Shown here: in pieces, positions 33,422 through 40,638 of the stretch
How positions within the stretch are numbered: position 1 is the stretch's first letter
Layout of the letters: each line of letters begins with the position of its first letter
Origin: Chryseobacterium mulctrae
GTDB lineage: Bacteria; Bacteroidota; Bacteroidia; Flavobacteriales; Weeksellaceae
Direction: 5' to 3'
DNA: 64,000 nucleotides
NCBI RefSeq assembly: GCF_006175945.1
Contig: NZ_VAJL01000001.1
Coordinates: forward strand, 4,163,001-4,227,000
Notes under the pieces: model-generated
Databases searched by the model: none
What the model was told of the DNA's origin: nothing
The model's input: the letters and a program-made list of their open reading frames with translations, nothing else
Translations under genes and position numbers: made by a program

Positions 33422-34006
33422 CTAAGGTGAGAGTTTATTTTTAAAAAAATCATTATTAAAATCGTTATTGAAGTCACCAGGTATGGCTAAATGATCAATT
33501 GAGGAGCTGTATAGAAAAACCGGTGAATTGCAATTAATACCGATGGCCGCACCAGATATATCTTCATATTTTTTGGCGGTTCCAGCTTCAGAAGTGTCAA
33601 TAAATGCTCTATTGCGCATGTGTCCAATCTGCCAATTATTTCCATTTGAATCCTGAATAAAAAATACAAAAGGAATATTTTTACCTCTTTCTAGAAATCC
33701 GAGAATTGAGGGTAAGAATCCCAAAATGTAAATTGACAGATTTCCTCTAGTTTTTTTGCGCCCTGCATTTCCTGAAATAAAAGCTTTCAATTCGTTTTCA
33801 TCGATAAGAATATCAATGCAGCTTAGCTTTCTATCTTTTCTCATCAGGATTTGATCAGTAATGATGATCTCAGATTCCAAACTTTCTGAAGGTTTAGGAA
33901 GTGGAGTAGTAAAGAAAAATTCTTCCGGAGCATAAAATAATTTACATTTTACTCCTGAATTATATTCTCGCAAATACGAATATTTTATGTCTTGAAAGTC
34001 AATCAT
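33422..34006 (-). CDS. Paralogue of the 43965-44519 structural protein
   Basis: The 194-residue protein aligns with the 184-residue protein at 43965-44519 over most of its length. Both have LIDENELK or VIDENELK, a GN.G block, GFLERGKNIPF versus GFSKRHKNTPM, a DS.G..W core, and TAKKYEDISG versus TAKKYEESSG. One copy follows the capsid and this one lies between the portal block and the receptor-binding gene. The shared fold could be a tail tube, neck or decoration protein; I cannot say which. Its upstream gap holds a terminator and a CGTCCTTT box. Confidence 0.72.
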   Translation of the reverse strand: MIDFQDIKYSYLREYNSGVKCKLFYAPEEFFFTTPLPKPSESLESEIIITDQILMRKDRKLSCIDILIDENELKAFISGNAGRKKTRGNLSIYILGFLPSILGFLERGKNIPFVFFIQDSNGNNWQIGHMRNRAFIDTSEAGTAKKYEDISGAAIGINCNSPVFLYSSSIDHLAIPGDFNNDFNNDFFKNKLSP

Positions 34007-34013
34007 TACTCCA

Positions 34014-34039
34014 CAAAAAAACCGATATCGTTATCGGTT
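34014..34039 (-). terminator. Terminator after the 34052-34942 gene
   Basis: An 8-bp stem AACCGATA/TATCGGTT with a 4-nt loop is followed on the minus strand by seven T. Confidence 0.88.
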
Positions 34040-34041
34040 CA

Positions 34042-34049
34042 AAAGGACG
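34042..34049 (-). promoter_or_regulatory. CGTCCTTT variant box, 42 nt before the 34006 start
   Basis: Seven of eight bases match the prophage TGTCCTTT box. A terminator hairpin lies between it and the ATG, so a promoter here would be attenuated or inactive. Confidence 0.42.
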
Positions 34050-34051
34050 TT

Positions 34052-34942
34052 TTATGTTAAATAAATTCCTGAAGCTTTCGCCTGAATTTTTCGGTCCGGA
34101 ATAGGCCCCGAATAACAAGGGAATTCATCGATATGGGTTTTTATATAGTCAGTAATCACTTTTACAGTTGAATCTCCAAGCTTCAAAAATTGTTTTCCGG
34201 ACATAGCTTTCTCATCGAAGCTTAAAACCTGTGATTTTTGCCATGGAAGTTCCTCGTATTGTATTGCTACAGCATTCTGAAGAAACACGAAATTTGGTAG
34301 CAGTGAAGCGTAGTAGAGCGAATAATATACGTTCGCTTGTTTTAGAATTTTGTAGAGATTGGGTTTAGTTTTAATTTGATCCAAACAATCTGGCTGAATT
34401 TTATCCAAAATGTTAAGCGCATAAGCTTGCTCTAAAAAACTCTGCAGTAATGAAAAAACTTTCGGAGAATTTTTTATTGAATAAATCTTTTCAAACTCAT
34501 CCGGAGTTTTAATATCTCCGGAAACATTTTCAAAAAAAGGAATTCTTTGTTTTAAAGCTTCTACAAACGAAAGTTTAGTGATTGCTTCGGAAAATAATTT
34601 GTCGGCAAATTTCAGCAACGACAAGCCCAAATCCCGAACGTCCCACCATGGTGCAGACTTTGTTTTACCTTCAGTAAATTGTTGAACACCATAATTGGTG
34701 ATATGAACTTTAATTTTTGGAATTGAAAAAACGAAAGAGTAGTGTGTAGCTGCTTTCGTAAGTAGTCTACAAATTTCTTTTTCCACTTCTAACTCAGATT
34801 CTTTCAAATCCAAATAAACATCAATTGGGATAATTTCAAAAATTTCTCCAAATCCAAGCTCCTGATCAACGAGATCCCAATCAAAATTTTGTGGTAAAAT
34901 AAAATAATTTTGAATCTCATCTTTTGAAATATAATGTTCCAT
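34052..34942 (-). CDS. Conserved phage protein (DUF6712-like)
   Basis: The 296-residue protein resembles the DUF6712-type family of Bacteroidota prophages: an N-terminal helix, HYSFVFSIPKIKVHITNYGVQQF, then WWDVRDLGLSLLKFADKLF. It has no known catalytic motif. It lies directly after the portal gene, with 33 nt between them, so a head-tail connector or head completion role is plausible. Its 5' region carries a 29-nt sequence also found before the 47707-48162 gene. A terminator follows. Confidence 0.68.
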   Translation of the reverse strand: MEHYISKDEIQNYFILPQNFDWDLVDQELGFGEIFEIIPIDVYLDLKESELEVEKEICRLLTKAATHYSFVFSIPKIKVHITNYGVQQFTEGKTKSAPWWDVRDLGLSLLKFADKLFSEAITKLSFVEALKQRIPFFENVSGDIKTPDEFEKIYSIKNSPKVFSLLQSFLEQAYALNILDKIQPDCLDQIKTKPNLYKILKQANVYYSLYYASLLPNFVFLQNAVAIQYEELPWQKSQVLSFDEKAMSGKQFLKLGDSTVKVITDYIKTHIDEFPCYSGPIPDRKIQAKASGIYLT

Positions 34943-34966
34943 ATTTTCGGCGCAGTTTTCTGCATA
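34938..34966 (-). promoter_or_regulatory. Conserved 5' sequence shared with the 48162 start
   Basis: The 29 nt around the ATG (minus strand AGAAAACTGCGCCGAAAAT then ATGGAA) recur at 48158-48186 with two mismatches. A shorter relative lies at 31131-31145, next to the holin start. Confidence 0.5.
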
Positions 34967-34975
34967 AGTTTTTTG

Positions 34976-36307
34976 TTAATTAACTACTTTCTCTTGTCCG
35001 TTTTTATTTTTGTCCAAGGTTGTAAGATTGATGTTGGGAAATTTTCCAAAAACCGTCGGATCCCATGAGTTCCAGAACTTAATATTTTCAAAAATCTGAA
35101 GTGTTCTGATTTGTTTAATTGGAAGTTTTGCGCAAAGAATTGTCCAGGCTTCACGCTTATCGGATCCGGAACCGGACAATGTCTTTCCTCCGAACGCTCC
35201 GCCAGTGATTAAACATGGATCAACACCCATTGCTGTAAGAAGCTCGTAATTTGCTGCAGAACTATCTAAAAGAAAATCGCCATTACCTTGAGGTTGCTTA
35301 ATCTCATCAATCTGAATACCCTTGATCTCTTTTCCGTTTTCATCCCGGAAGAACGGCGATATAATGGATTTTCCTCCACCTTTTGCGCCTTTTAATTCTG
35401 TATCAATGAGATTTACCAGATCATCTCTTTTCTGTTGTTTTTCTAATGGAGAAAAAGCATCCCAATCTTCCTGATAAATATGTTTGAAATAATCGTCAGC
35501 AATATGAATTAGATATTTTACGCTGAGTTGCTGATCGAACATTGCTTTTTTAAAAGCCGGAATTGCCAGAACTACATCAACCCATCCGTTTTTAAATGAG
35601 GCGTGCCACCCAACGGACGGATAAGATTTTTCGATAAGAAGAGTATCAATAACCGGAATAGTAAATCGGACAATTCCCTTTTCTTTACAGTAAGCTTTGA
35701 CTTCTTCGATAGGTATATTAGCTCCAAAACATGGAATTACTGCAGTATTTTCTGTCTTATAATTTCCCCAGTCGGTATTGACACCAATATTGTTTATGAT
35801 CCCATTTTTATCAGGAACTTCAAAACGGCATTCGGCTGCTTTTAATCGTCTAACAGAAATAATTTTATCTCCATTGGGAGAAAGTAGGTACTCAGGAAAA
35901 GCGACTCTGAAAGTTTCAAAATCTGTGATAATTTCAGAATTGAATATGTCGAATTTTGTTCGATAGTAGAAGGCAGCGATATCCGGAAACGAGCTCACTA
36001 ATCTTTCTTTAAAAATTATAGCCTCTTCAGTTTCCTGACCTTGATAAAGTCTAAAGCCGGTGCCAAAATGAGCAGCTGTAAGAACTTCAAGACCACCGAC
36101 CGCTACACCGGTCATTTTTAGTTTTGCAGCGAACTCTTGAGGGTACAAATTGTTATCACCCCAGGGTAACCACTTATTATCAATAAGCGTTTCTGTATTG
36201 GTAATTTTGAGATTTGAGTGTTGTGGTTCGCCTTTGACTTTATTAAAAAAAATTGCTGTCTGATTAGAGCGCCCTCCAACGGAATAAATTCCCTGAGAAA
36301 TTTTCAT
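34976..36307 (-). CDS. Phage portal protein
   Basis: The portal is the dodecameric vertex ring through which DNA enters and leaves the head. This 443-residue protein has the typical mid-region of Bacteroidota portals: WGDNNLYPQEFAAKLK near the N-terminus, the VKYLIHIADDYF stem region and the C-terminal GSGSDKREAWTILCAKL motif. Its position two genes after the large terminase supports the call. It is followed closely by the DUF6712-like gene and preceded by a 105-residue protein with 3 nt between them. Confidence 0.82.
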   Translation of the reverse strand: MKISQGIYSVGGRSNQTAIFFNKVKGEPQHSNLKITNTETLIDNKWLPWGDNNLYPQEFAAKLKMTGVAVGGLEVLTAAHFGTGFRLYQGQETEEAIIFKERLVSSFPDIAAFYYRTKFDIFNSEIITDFETFRVAFPEYLLSPNGDKIISVRRLKAAECRFEVPDKNGIINNIGVNTDWGNYKTENTAVIPCFGANIPIEEVKAYCKEKGIVRFTIPVIDTLLIEKSYPSVGWHASFKNGWVDVVLAIPAFKKAMFDQQLSVKYLIHIADDYFKHIYQEDWDAFSPLEKQQKRDDLVNLIDTELKGAKGGGKSIISPFFRDENGKEIKGIQIDEIKQPQGNGDFLLDSSAANYELLTAMGVDPCLITGGAFGGKTLSGSGSDKREAWTILCAKLPIKQIRTLQIFENIKFWNSWDPTVFGKFPNINLTTLDKNKNGQEKVVN

Positions 36308-36310
36308 AGT

Positions 36311-36628
36311 CTAAACGACATCAACGCCGTTGAATTTAATGATGAATAAAATGTGAATTTTCTTTATACCTTCATTCGTTTTAAGGTTTCTGGTACGGTT
36401 GGCAAAATGATTAGGATTCTTGAAATCAATTTTTTGAGATAGACGAATAAGTCCGGGCTTTTTCGGTGGTTGCATTAGTACAGCATTTTCATAAGTGACC
36501 AATCGACCGCCGGATTTATTTTGACTGTTATAGGTTCTTACAGTAACATCAAAAGGGATAGGATTTTTGTGTTCATCCAACCTTCTCATTTCCGTGAGAA
36601 CATCACTCAAAAGTATCTCATTTTGCAT
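36311..36628 (-). CDS. Unknown phage protein between terminase and portal (105 residues)
   Basis: The frame is open to an ATG at 36727, but the ATG at 36628 (MQNEILLSDVLTEMRRLDEH) fits better: it lies 39 nt after a TGTCCTTT box and starts a compact domain. The body has FDVTVRTYNSQNKSGG and strands ending HILFIIKFNGVDVV. No family is recognised. It is 3 nt upstream of the portal gene, so it is co-translated with it. Confidence 0.65.
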   Translation of the reverse strand: MQNEILLSDVLTEMRRLDEHKNPIPFDVTVRTYNSQNKSGGRLVTYENAVLMQPPKKPGLIRLSQKIDFKNPNHFANRTRNLKTNEGIKKIHILFIIKFNGVDVV

Positions 36629-36660
36629 ACTGCGAATATCAACCTGACACCTGACGAAAT

Positions 36661-36668
36661 AAAGGACA
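36661..36668 (-). promoter_or_regulatory. TGTCCTTT box before the portal operon
   Basis: Exact TGTCCTTT on the coding strand, 39 nt before the ATG at 36628. The sequence TAAATAGTGTCCTTT here is shared with the box at 47206. Confidence 0.62.
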
Positions 36669-36985
36669 CTATTTAAAAGCGATAATTTACACCCTCGTTT
36701 CTCATGGTCATTTTTTTTAAGTATCAATAATTCAAATTTTTAGCAAAATTTTGAGGGGTCATTCTCAACGCTTTTTCTCATTGAATGAGGTTGACCCACA
36801 CAGTCGCCTTATACCTTTCTACAATTGCAGTTTTCGATTTTTACGAAATATGCCAGGGCAAAATCTCAAAAAACGCCCTCACAGAGCGTATAAAGCCGAT
36901 TTTCGTGAAATTTCAATGAAAATTGATGCAAATCCGGACCCCGACACGAGTCGCGGGACGTTGACGCGCCGATTCGACACGAAAA
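36669..36985. other. Structured non-coding region between terminase and portal operons
   Basis: About 317 bp without a convincing gene and with higher local GC (36930-36980) than the rest of the prophage. It contains GGGTCA/TGACCC (36756-36761 with 36792-36797) around the dyad CTCATTGAATGAG (36777-36789), a CCCGAC...GTCGCGGG hairpin near 36940-36957, and CGACACGA twice. It could be a structured RNA, a packaging (cos/pac) site or a decayed gene. Confidence 0.4.
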
Positions 36986-37004
36986 AACCTGCGTTGTGCA
37001 GGTT
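36982..37004 (-). terminator. Terminator of the terminase operon
   Basis: The stem AACCTGC/GCAGGTT (7 bp, 5-nt loop) is followed on the minus strand by TTTTTT. It overlaps the large terminase stop codon. Confidence 0.88.
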
Positions 37005-38565
37005 ATTTCAGTATTAAATTGGTAACAGGGAATGATGAGTGTCTTCGAAGGTTGATCAGGTGCCAGAACTGCCAGAACAAACAGTAATCAAGCGTATCAC
37101 TAAAGTGAGTTGCATGTTCCTGAAGAGTAGTAGTGCTTCTCTCAGAGCCTTTATCTTTTTCAAATGCATCATTACCTTTCAGCGGTGCATTCTCCATTGA
37201 TATAATAAGGTTAGGACAGTTATCGCTATTGATTCTTACAGCTGGCAGCATTACATTTGTTTCAGATAAGATCGCATTGATGAGCTTATACTTATCAGCA
37301 TGAGCCGGGTTGTTTGTATTAGGAGTCTTATTAATAACCTTCCATCCGGCCATTCGTAGCTTATTCATAACATCCTCGGCCAATGTGGTCTTTGAGTTGG
37401 CCTCCTTCTTATTTCCATACTTATCGTAATACAAATGGATCTCGTTTGAACTGGCCTTATGTGACTCATAATAATCAATGAAGTCCTGTATCAGATCATC
37501 CAGGATATCAGGATTCTTCCGGTAGAATTCTTTAATGAAGTTTACTTTGTTCTGAGACTTCAGATATTGAGATACTGTCAGACAGTTGATCTTTCCACCA
37601 AAGTCAAGATTAACCTGAAGCGGTTGTCCTCGTACCAAATCATCATCATACTTACAGCTCGGCTTGAAGGTTTCACTAAGTTCTAACCCAACCATTGCAA
37701 TATTATATTTATAGTTATAATAATGCACTGGAGGCTTTAGTTGAGCATAGAAGCCGTCCTGTACTCCGATAGGATCAATGTTTAAGATTTCGGCATTAAA
37801 GAGCGTCTTTGACAGTGCCTCTTTCTCCATGTCATTAATCCATCCATCCTTCAGGTTGTGAGCATTGACATAAGCATTTGCTTTAATAAACAAATGTTTC
37901 TTCAGATGTACTGGAACTTTGTTTCTTACTTCCTCCAGGTGAAGTTTCTCTCTATGATGAATCCATTCACCCTTTTTGGTCATAGGAACCGAGGTCACAA
38001 AGATTTGAGCGTGTAACATCGGTCTGTTTTCAAAGATGGCTTTCTTTGCTCTGTTAGTCGTGATAACGTTGTTGTAGAGGCGCTCATAAGTTAGTAGCGC
38101 TGCTTCATCTCCAATTACCCAGTAAGCATTAATACCACGACCGGAATCTTTGTTGTCTAGCGAGACCATAACTGCAATTGTACCGTTGCTGAAATGAATG
38201 ACATTACCCCAAGAATCCGGAGCCTGAAACGGCATCTCGAAGCCTAAATCTTTACCACATTTTCCGACAACATAATCGATCCCTTCGTAAAGACCGAACA
38301 TTTCCATTCCTTCTTTTGTAGATGGAAGAGTTCTAGTCTTGATCTGAACGAAGGTTTCGCCTACAATTACTCCGGTTGATCTAGGCAGCCATTTCACAGC
38401 TGTCTTGATCGCATCACCTAAAATTGTAGACTTTCCGGTTCCCCTGGCAGCCTTAACCGTAATGTTTGGAATCTTAATGGTATTGATCGCAAAATCAACT
38501 GCAACCTGCATCAGGTTCAGTTCTATATCCCGGATTGGAAGATTGTATTTTGAAAAATTACTCAT
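37003..38565 (-). CDS. terL: Terminase large subunit
   Basis: The packaging motor ATPase and nuclease. The 520-residue protein has Walker A AARGTGKST (residues 39-47), Walker B with the catalytic acid in YWVIGDEAAL (about 148-157) and a coupling SVP motif (IFVTSVPM). The C-terminal nuclease domain includes VNLDFGGKINCLTV and a later acidic pair. Its start overlaps the small terminase gene by 8 bp. A terminator overlaps its stop. Confidence 0.93.
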   Translation of the reverse strand: MSNFSKYNLPIRDIELNLMQVAVDFAINTIKIPNITVKAARGTGKSTILGDAIKTAVKWLPRSTGVIVGETFVQIKTRTLPSTKEGMEMFGLYEGIDYVVGKCGKDLGFEMPFQAPDSWGNVIHFSNGTIAVMVSLDNKDSGRGINAYWVIGDEAALLTYERLYNNVITTNRAKKAIFENRPMLHAQIFVTSVPMTKKGEWIHHREKLHLEEVRNKVPVHLKKHLFIKANAYVNAHNLKDGWINDMEKEALSKTLFNAEILNIDPIGVQDGFYAQLKPPVHYYNYKYNIAMVGLELSETFKPSCKYDDDLVRGQPLQVNLDFGGKINCLTVSQYLKSQNKVNFIKEFYRKNPDILDDLIQDFIDYYESHKASSNEIHLYYDKYGNKKEANSKTTLAEDVMNKLRMAGWKVINKTPNTNNPAHADKYKLINAILSETNVMLPAVRINSDNCPNLIISMENAPLKGNDAFEKDKGSERSTTTLQEHATHFSDTLDYCLFWQFWHLINLRRHSSFPVTNLILK

Positions 38566-39139
38566 CGTCCTCCGTCTCTTCTACATTTTCATCGGCCTCT
38601 TTCCAGGATACATCTTCAGCTCCGATCTTATTGAAATCAACCACACCTCCTTCAAACATTGCTTTAAGCATGTTGTTTGCACCTCTTGGAAGATTAAGTT
38701 TGTAAACTGAAGCTTCAAGTTTTTTAGGATCGACAGTTGATTCTTTATGATCAAAGTCAAATAAAGCAGTGTAAGAATCCAAGGCTTTTCGTGCAGATTC
38801 TTCATTTCCTTTCTTTAAGGCCATTTGGTAGAGATTCCAATAATTCTCTACTAATACCATCCTTTCTGCGGCAAGATTTATTTTATCAATCGAGCCAAAA
38901 AGCTCCATAGCCAACGAGTAATCACGGTAAGCGGTTGCTTGAGATACGTTGTGATCCCGGATCAGAATTTTAACAGATTGTGCCGGAGAATATTTGTTGT
39001 TAAGTCGAAGACTCCAGATGTGAACGAGTCTGTCTTTCCGGAGAATTTCTTCAGGCGTCAGTTCCACCGAATCTTCATCGATGTACCAGGCTTTAATTCT
39101 CTGAAATGTGTTGTCTTTGGTAAATTTTACAATATCCAT
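38558..39139 (-). CDS. Terminase small subunit-like protein
   Basis: It has an N-terminal helix-turn-helix region (SVKILIRDHNVSQATAYRDY), a helical core (VENYWNLYQMALKKGNEE) and an acidic C-terminus (ENVEETEDDE), the usual layout for DNA-recognising small terminase subunits. The frame reaches an ATG at 39181, but that codon abuts the T-run of a terminator. The ATG at 39139 is 40 nt after a TGTCCTTT box, as for other late genes, so it is preferred (193 residues). It overlaps terL by 8 bp. Confidence 0.75.
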   Translation of the reverse strand: MDIVKFTKDNTFQRIKAWYIDEDSVELTPEEILRKDRLVHIWSLRLNNKYSPAQSVKILIRDHNVSQATAYRDYSLAMELFGSIDKINLAAERMVLVENYWNLYQMALKKGNEESARKALDSYTALFDFDHKESTVDPKKLEASVYKLNLPRGANNMLKAMFEGGVVDFNKIGAEDVSWKEADENVEETEDDE

Positions 39140-39172
39140 GACAGCGAAAATATCATCGCAAATCAGGTCAAT

Positions 39173-39180
39173 AAAGGACA
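39173..39180 (-). promoter_or_regulatory. TGTCCTTT box before the terminase operon
   Basis: Exact TGTCCTTT on the coding strand immediately after the T-tail of the upstream terminator, 40 nt before the ATG at 39139. Confidence 0.62.
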
Positions 39181-39181
39181 T

Positions 39182-39208
39182 AAAAAAAGCCTGACAAGTG
39201 TCAGGCTT
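39182..39208 (-). terminator. Terminator of the amidoligase cassette
   Basis: AAGCCTGAC/GTCAGGCTT stem followed on the minus strand by seven T. The stem is identical to that of the terminator at 40561-40584 on the other side of the cassette. Confidence 0.9.
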
Positions 39209-39260
39209 AAGTGTGTAAATAATTGAATTTAAACTTGCAACAGCAAATTTATAGTGTTAC

Positions 39261-39274
39261 CTTAGACATGGTCT
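39261..39274. repeat. 14-bp inverted repeat, left copy
   Basis: CTTAGACATGGTCT here is the exact complement of 40598-40611. The pair brackets the amidoligase cassette. Confidence 0.6.
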
Positions 39275-39277
39275 CTT

Positions 39278-39523
39278 CTAGTTAAGACCAACCGTTTCGG
39301 TGATTTTTATGTGATTTTCTTTTATCAAATCCTCTACAAATTCTGTGACTGAATTTGCTCTGATATTTTCATCATTTGTCAAAACTGCACGACGTGAATA
39401 ATTAACCATAAATTCTTCAATCGTTTTTTCTTTTTGAAATGAATTCTGCCAAAGAAAAAGCACGATATCATAATTTGATATTGCCGTAAATTCTTTGTTG
39501 TCAATGATAATCTTTACCCTCAT
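39278..39523 (-). CDS. Small partner protein of the amidoligase cassette
   Basis: An 81-residue protein from ATG 39523 (MRVKIIIDNKEFTAISNYD). The frame is open to 39601, which would overlap the amidoligase gene by 50 bp. No family is recognised. It is alpha/beta with a helical middle (KTIEEFMVNYSRRAV) and lies alone downstream of the amidoligase, so the two may work together. Its start codon sits in a 10-bp hairpin, which suggests coupled translation. Confidence 0.6.
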   Translation of the reverse strand: MRVKIIIDNKEFTAISNYDIVLFLWQNSFQKEKTIEEFMVNYSRRAVLTNDENIRANSVTEFVEDLIKENHIKITETVGLN

Positions 39524-39537
39524 AATCTGAGGGTAAA
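39513..39537 (-). promoter_or_regulatory. Start-codon hairpin coupling the partner gene to the amidoligase
   Basis: TTTACCCTCA (39513-39522) pairs exactly with TGAGGGTAAA (39528-39537), loop 5 nt. The ATG at 39523-39521 spans loop and stem. A ribosome ending the amidoligase gene at 39552 would be close enough to open it. Confidence 0.5.
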
Positions 39538-39551
39538 GGTAATCATTTTTA

Positions 39552-40475
39552 CTATGCAAGCGAAAGCTCTCTGTCTTCGAAAAATTCCTGTAAATTTTCA
39601 TCTAGTATTTGGTTTAAGTCGGTTATTAAAATATTTTGCTTAGAAAATTCTACAAGCCTAGCGCAAATTAAAATCCAATTTTTTATTTTCAAAAAATTAG
39701 TGCTAGCACCGTGCTGTCTGAATTCTACCGTTCCGTGTCTTTGAAAGCTTTGTAAGTTTAATTTATAGTATCTGCTTCCGAAATATTGAGCCATTTGATT
39801 TACCGTTTGGCAGTTGTCTATTTTTTCAAAAAGCGTGGTTCTTCCGAGGCTTTTAAATCCTTTGCAATATCTGTTTGCGTTTGCCCTTCTGCTTGAGGGC
39901 ATAATTTTGTCTATTTGCTCCTCAATCAAAAATTGGTTTTTTACAAGTGTTTTGAAATTTTCTATCGAATAATCATTTGCGTCAAGGTGAACGTGAACTC
40001 CGCAGGTTGTATTTACTTGAGCGTTGCTTTGTCTCAAGGCTTTGCAGGCTTTTCTAAAATCTGCTAGGCCTTCTTTTCCCTGTAAAATTGGGCTTACCAT
40101 TTCTTGAGCGTTGATTCCCCTTATTGAAGCGTCCGATACAAATTTCCAGTGTGGTCTGCTTGAGTGGTTGTAGCTTTCGGTTCTGGCTTCAAGGCCTGAA
40201 TTTCTAAAGTTTTGCGTTAGGCTTGGATTTGCTCCAAAAAATTCAATTTCTACTCCAAATTTTCTTGTAAATTCAAATTCAAAATTTATCGGTGTAGTTG
40301 GTTGTGGGTTGGCGGTTCTTGCTTCGTTCCATTTTTTCCAAATGTTGTAAGAAAAGCCTCTGTTACCGTTACAAATTAAATCAGCGACCTGAAGTCTGGT
40401 GAAGCCTAAGTCGAATAATGCTTCTCCTTTTTTCGTTTTTGTCCAGTTGCTGTTTAAAATTTCTTCGCGTGTCAT
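39552..40475 (-). CDS. Amidoligase-family enzyme (Amidoligase_2)
   Basis: Amidoligases of the COOH-NH2 ligase superfamily join an amine to a carboxylate using ATP. The 307-residue protein has FGVEIEFFG (first metal-binding Glu), WKFVSDASIRG with EMVSPIL, TCGVHVHLDA, and GTVEFRQHGAS near the C-terminus, which match the family's conserved motifs. The N-terminal 50 residues contain a small helical domain (GFTRLQVADLICNGN) typical of DNA-binding. It is an accessory gene between the methyltransferase and terminase operons, with its own terminator and a plausible promoter (TTG, 17 nt, TAGACTTG near 40490-40520). The substrate is unknown. Confidence 0.85.
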   Translation of the reverse strand: MTREEILNSNWTKTKKGEALFDLGFTRLQVADLICNGNRGFSYNIWKKWNEARTANPQPTTPINFEFEFTRKFGVEIEFFGANPSLTQNFRNSGLEARTESYNHSSRPHWKFVSDASIRGINAQEMVSPILQGKEGLADFRKACKALRQSNAQVNTTCGVHVHLDANDYSIENFKTLVKNQFLIEEQIDKIMPSSRRANANRYCKGFKSLGRTTLFEKIDNCQTVNQMAQYFGSRYYKLNLQSFQRHGTVEFRQHGASTNFLKIKNWILICARLVEFSKQNILITDLNQILDENLQEFFEDRELSLA

Positions 40476-40560
40476 ATCGTATTGTTTTCTAATTATTTAC
40501 AAGTCTAAGTACGCTCTAAACCGTCAAACACGCAAGTCATAAGTGCTTTATTTTCAATAA

Positions 40561-40584
40561 AAAAGCCTGACTAATGTCAGGCTT
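40561..40584 (-). terminator. Terminator of the methyltransferase operon
   Basis: AAGCCTGAC/GTCAGGCTT with a 4-nt loop and T-run on the minus strand. Same stem as at 39182-39208. Confidence 0.9.
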
Positions 40585-40597
40585 CGCAATGTCTTAA

Positions 40598-40611
40598 AGA
40601 CCATGTCTAAG
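40598..40611. repeat. 14-bp inverted repeat, right copy
   Basis: AGACCATGTCTAAG, exact complement of 39261-39274. Confidence 0.6.
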
Positions 40612-40638
40612 ATAAATAAAATAAGGTGCAGAAGCAAG

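Noticed and set aside
36751..37017. Rightward frame of 88 codons between terL and portal operons
   Set aside because: No start signal, atypical composition, and it runs over the terL terminator and stop; the region looks structural rather than coding.
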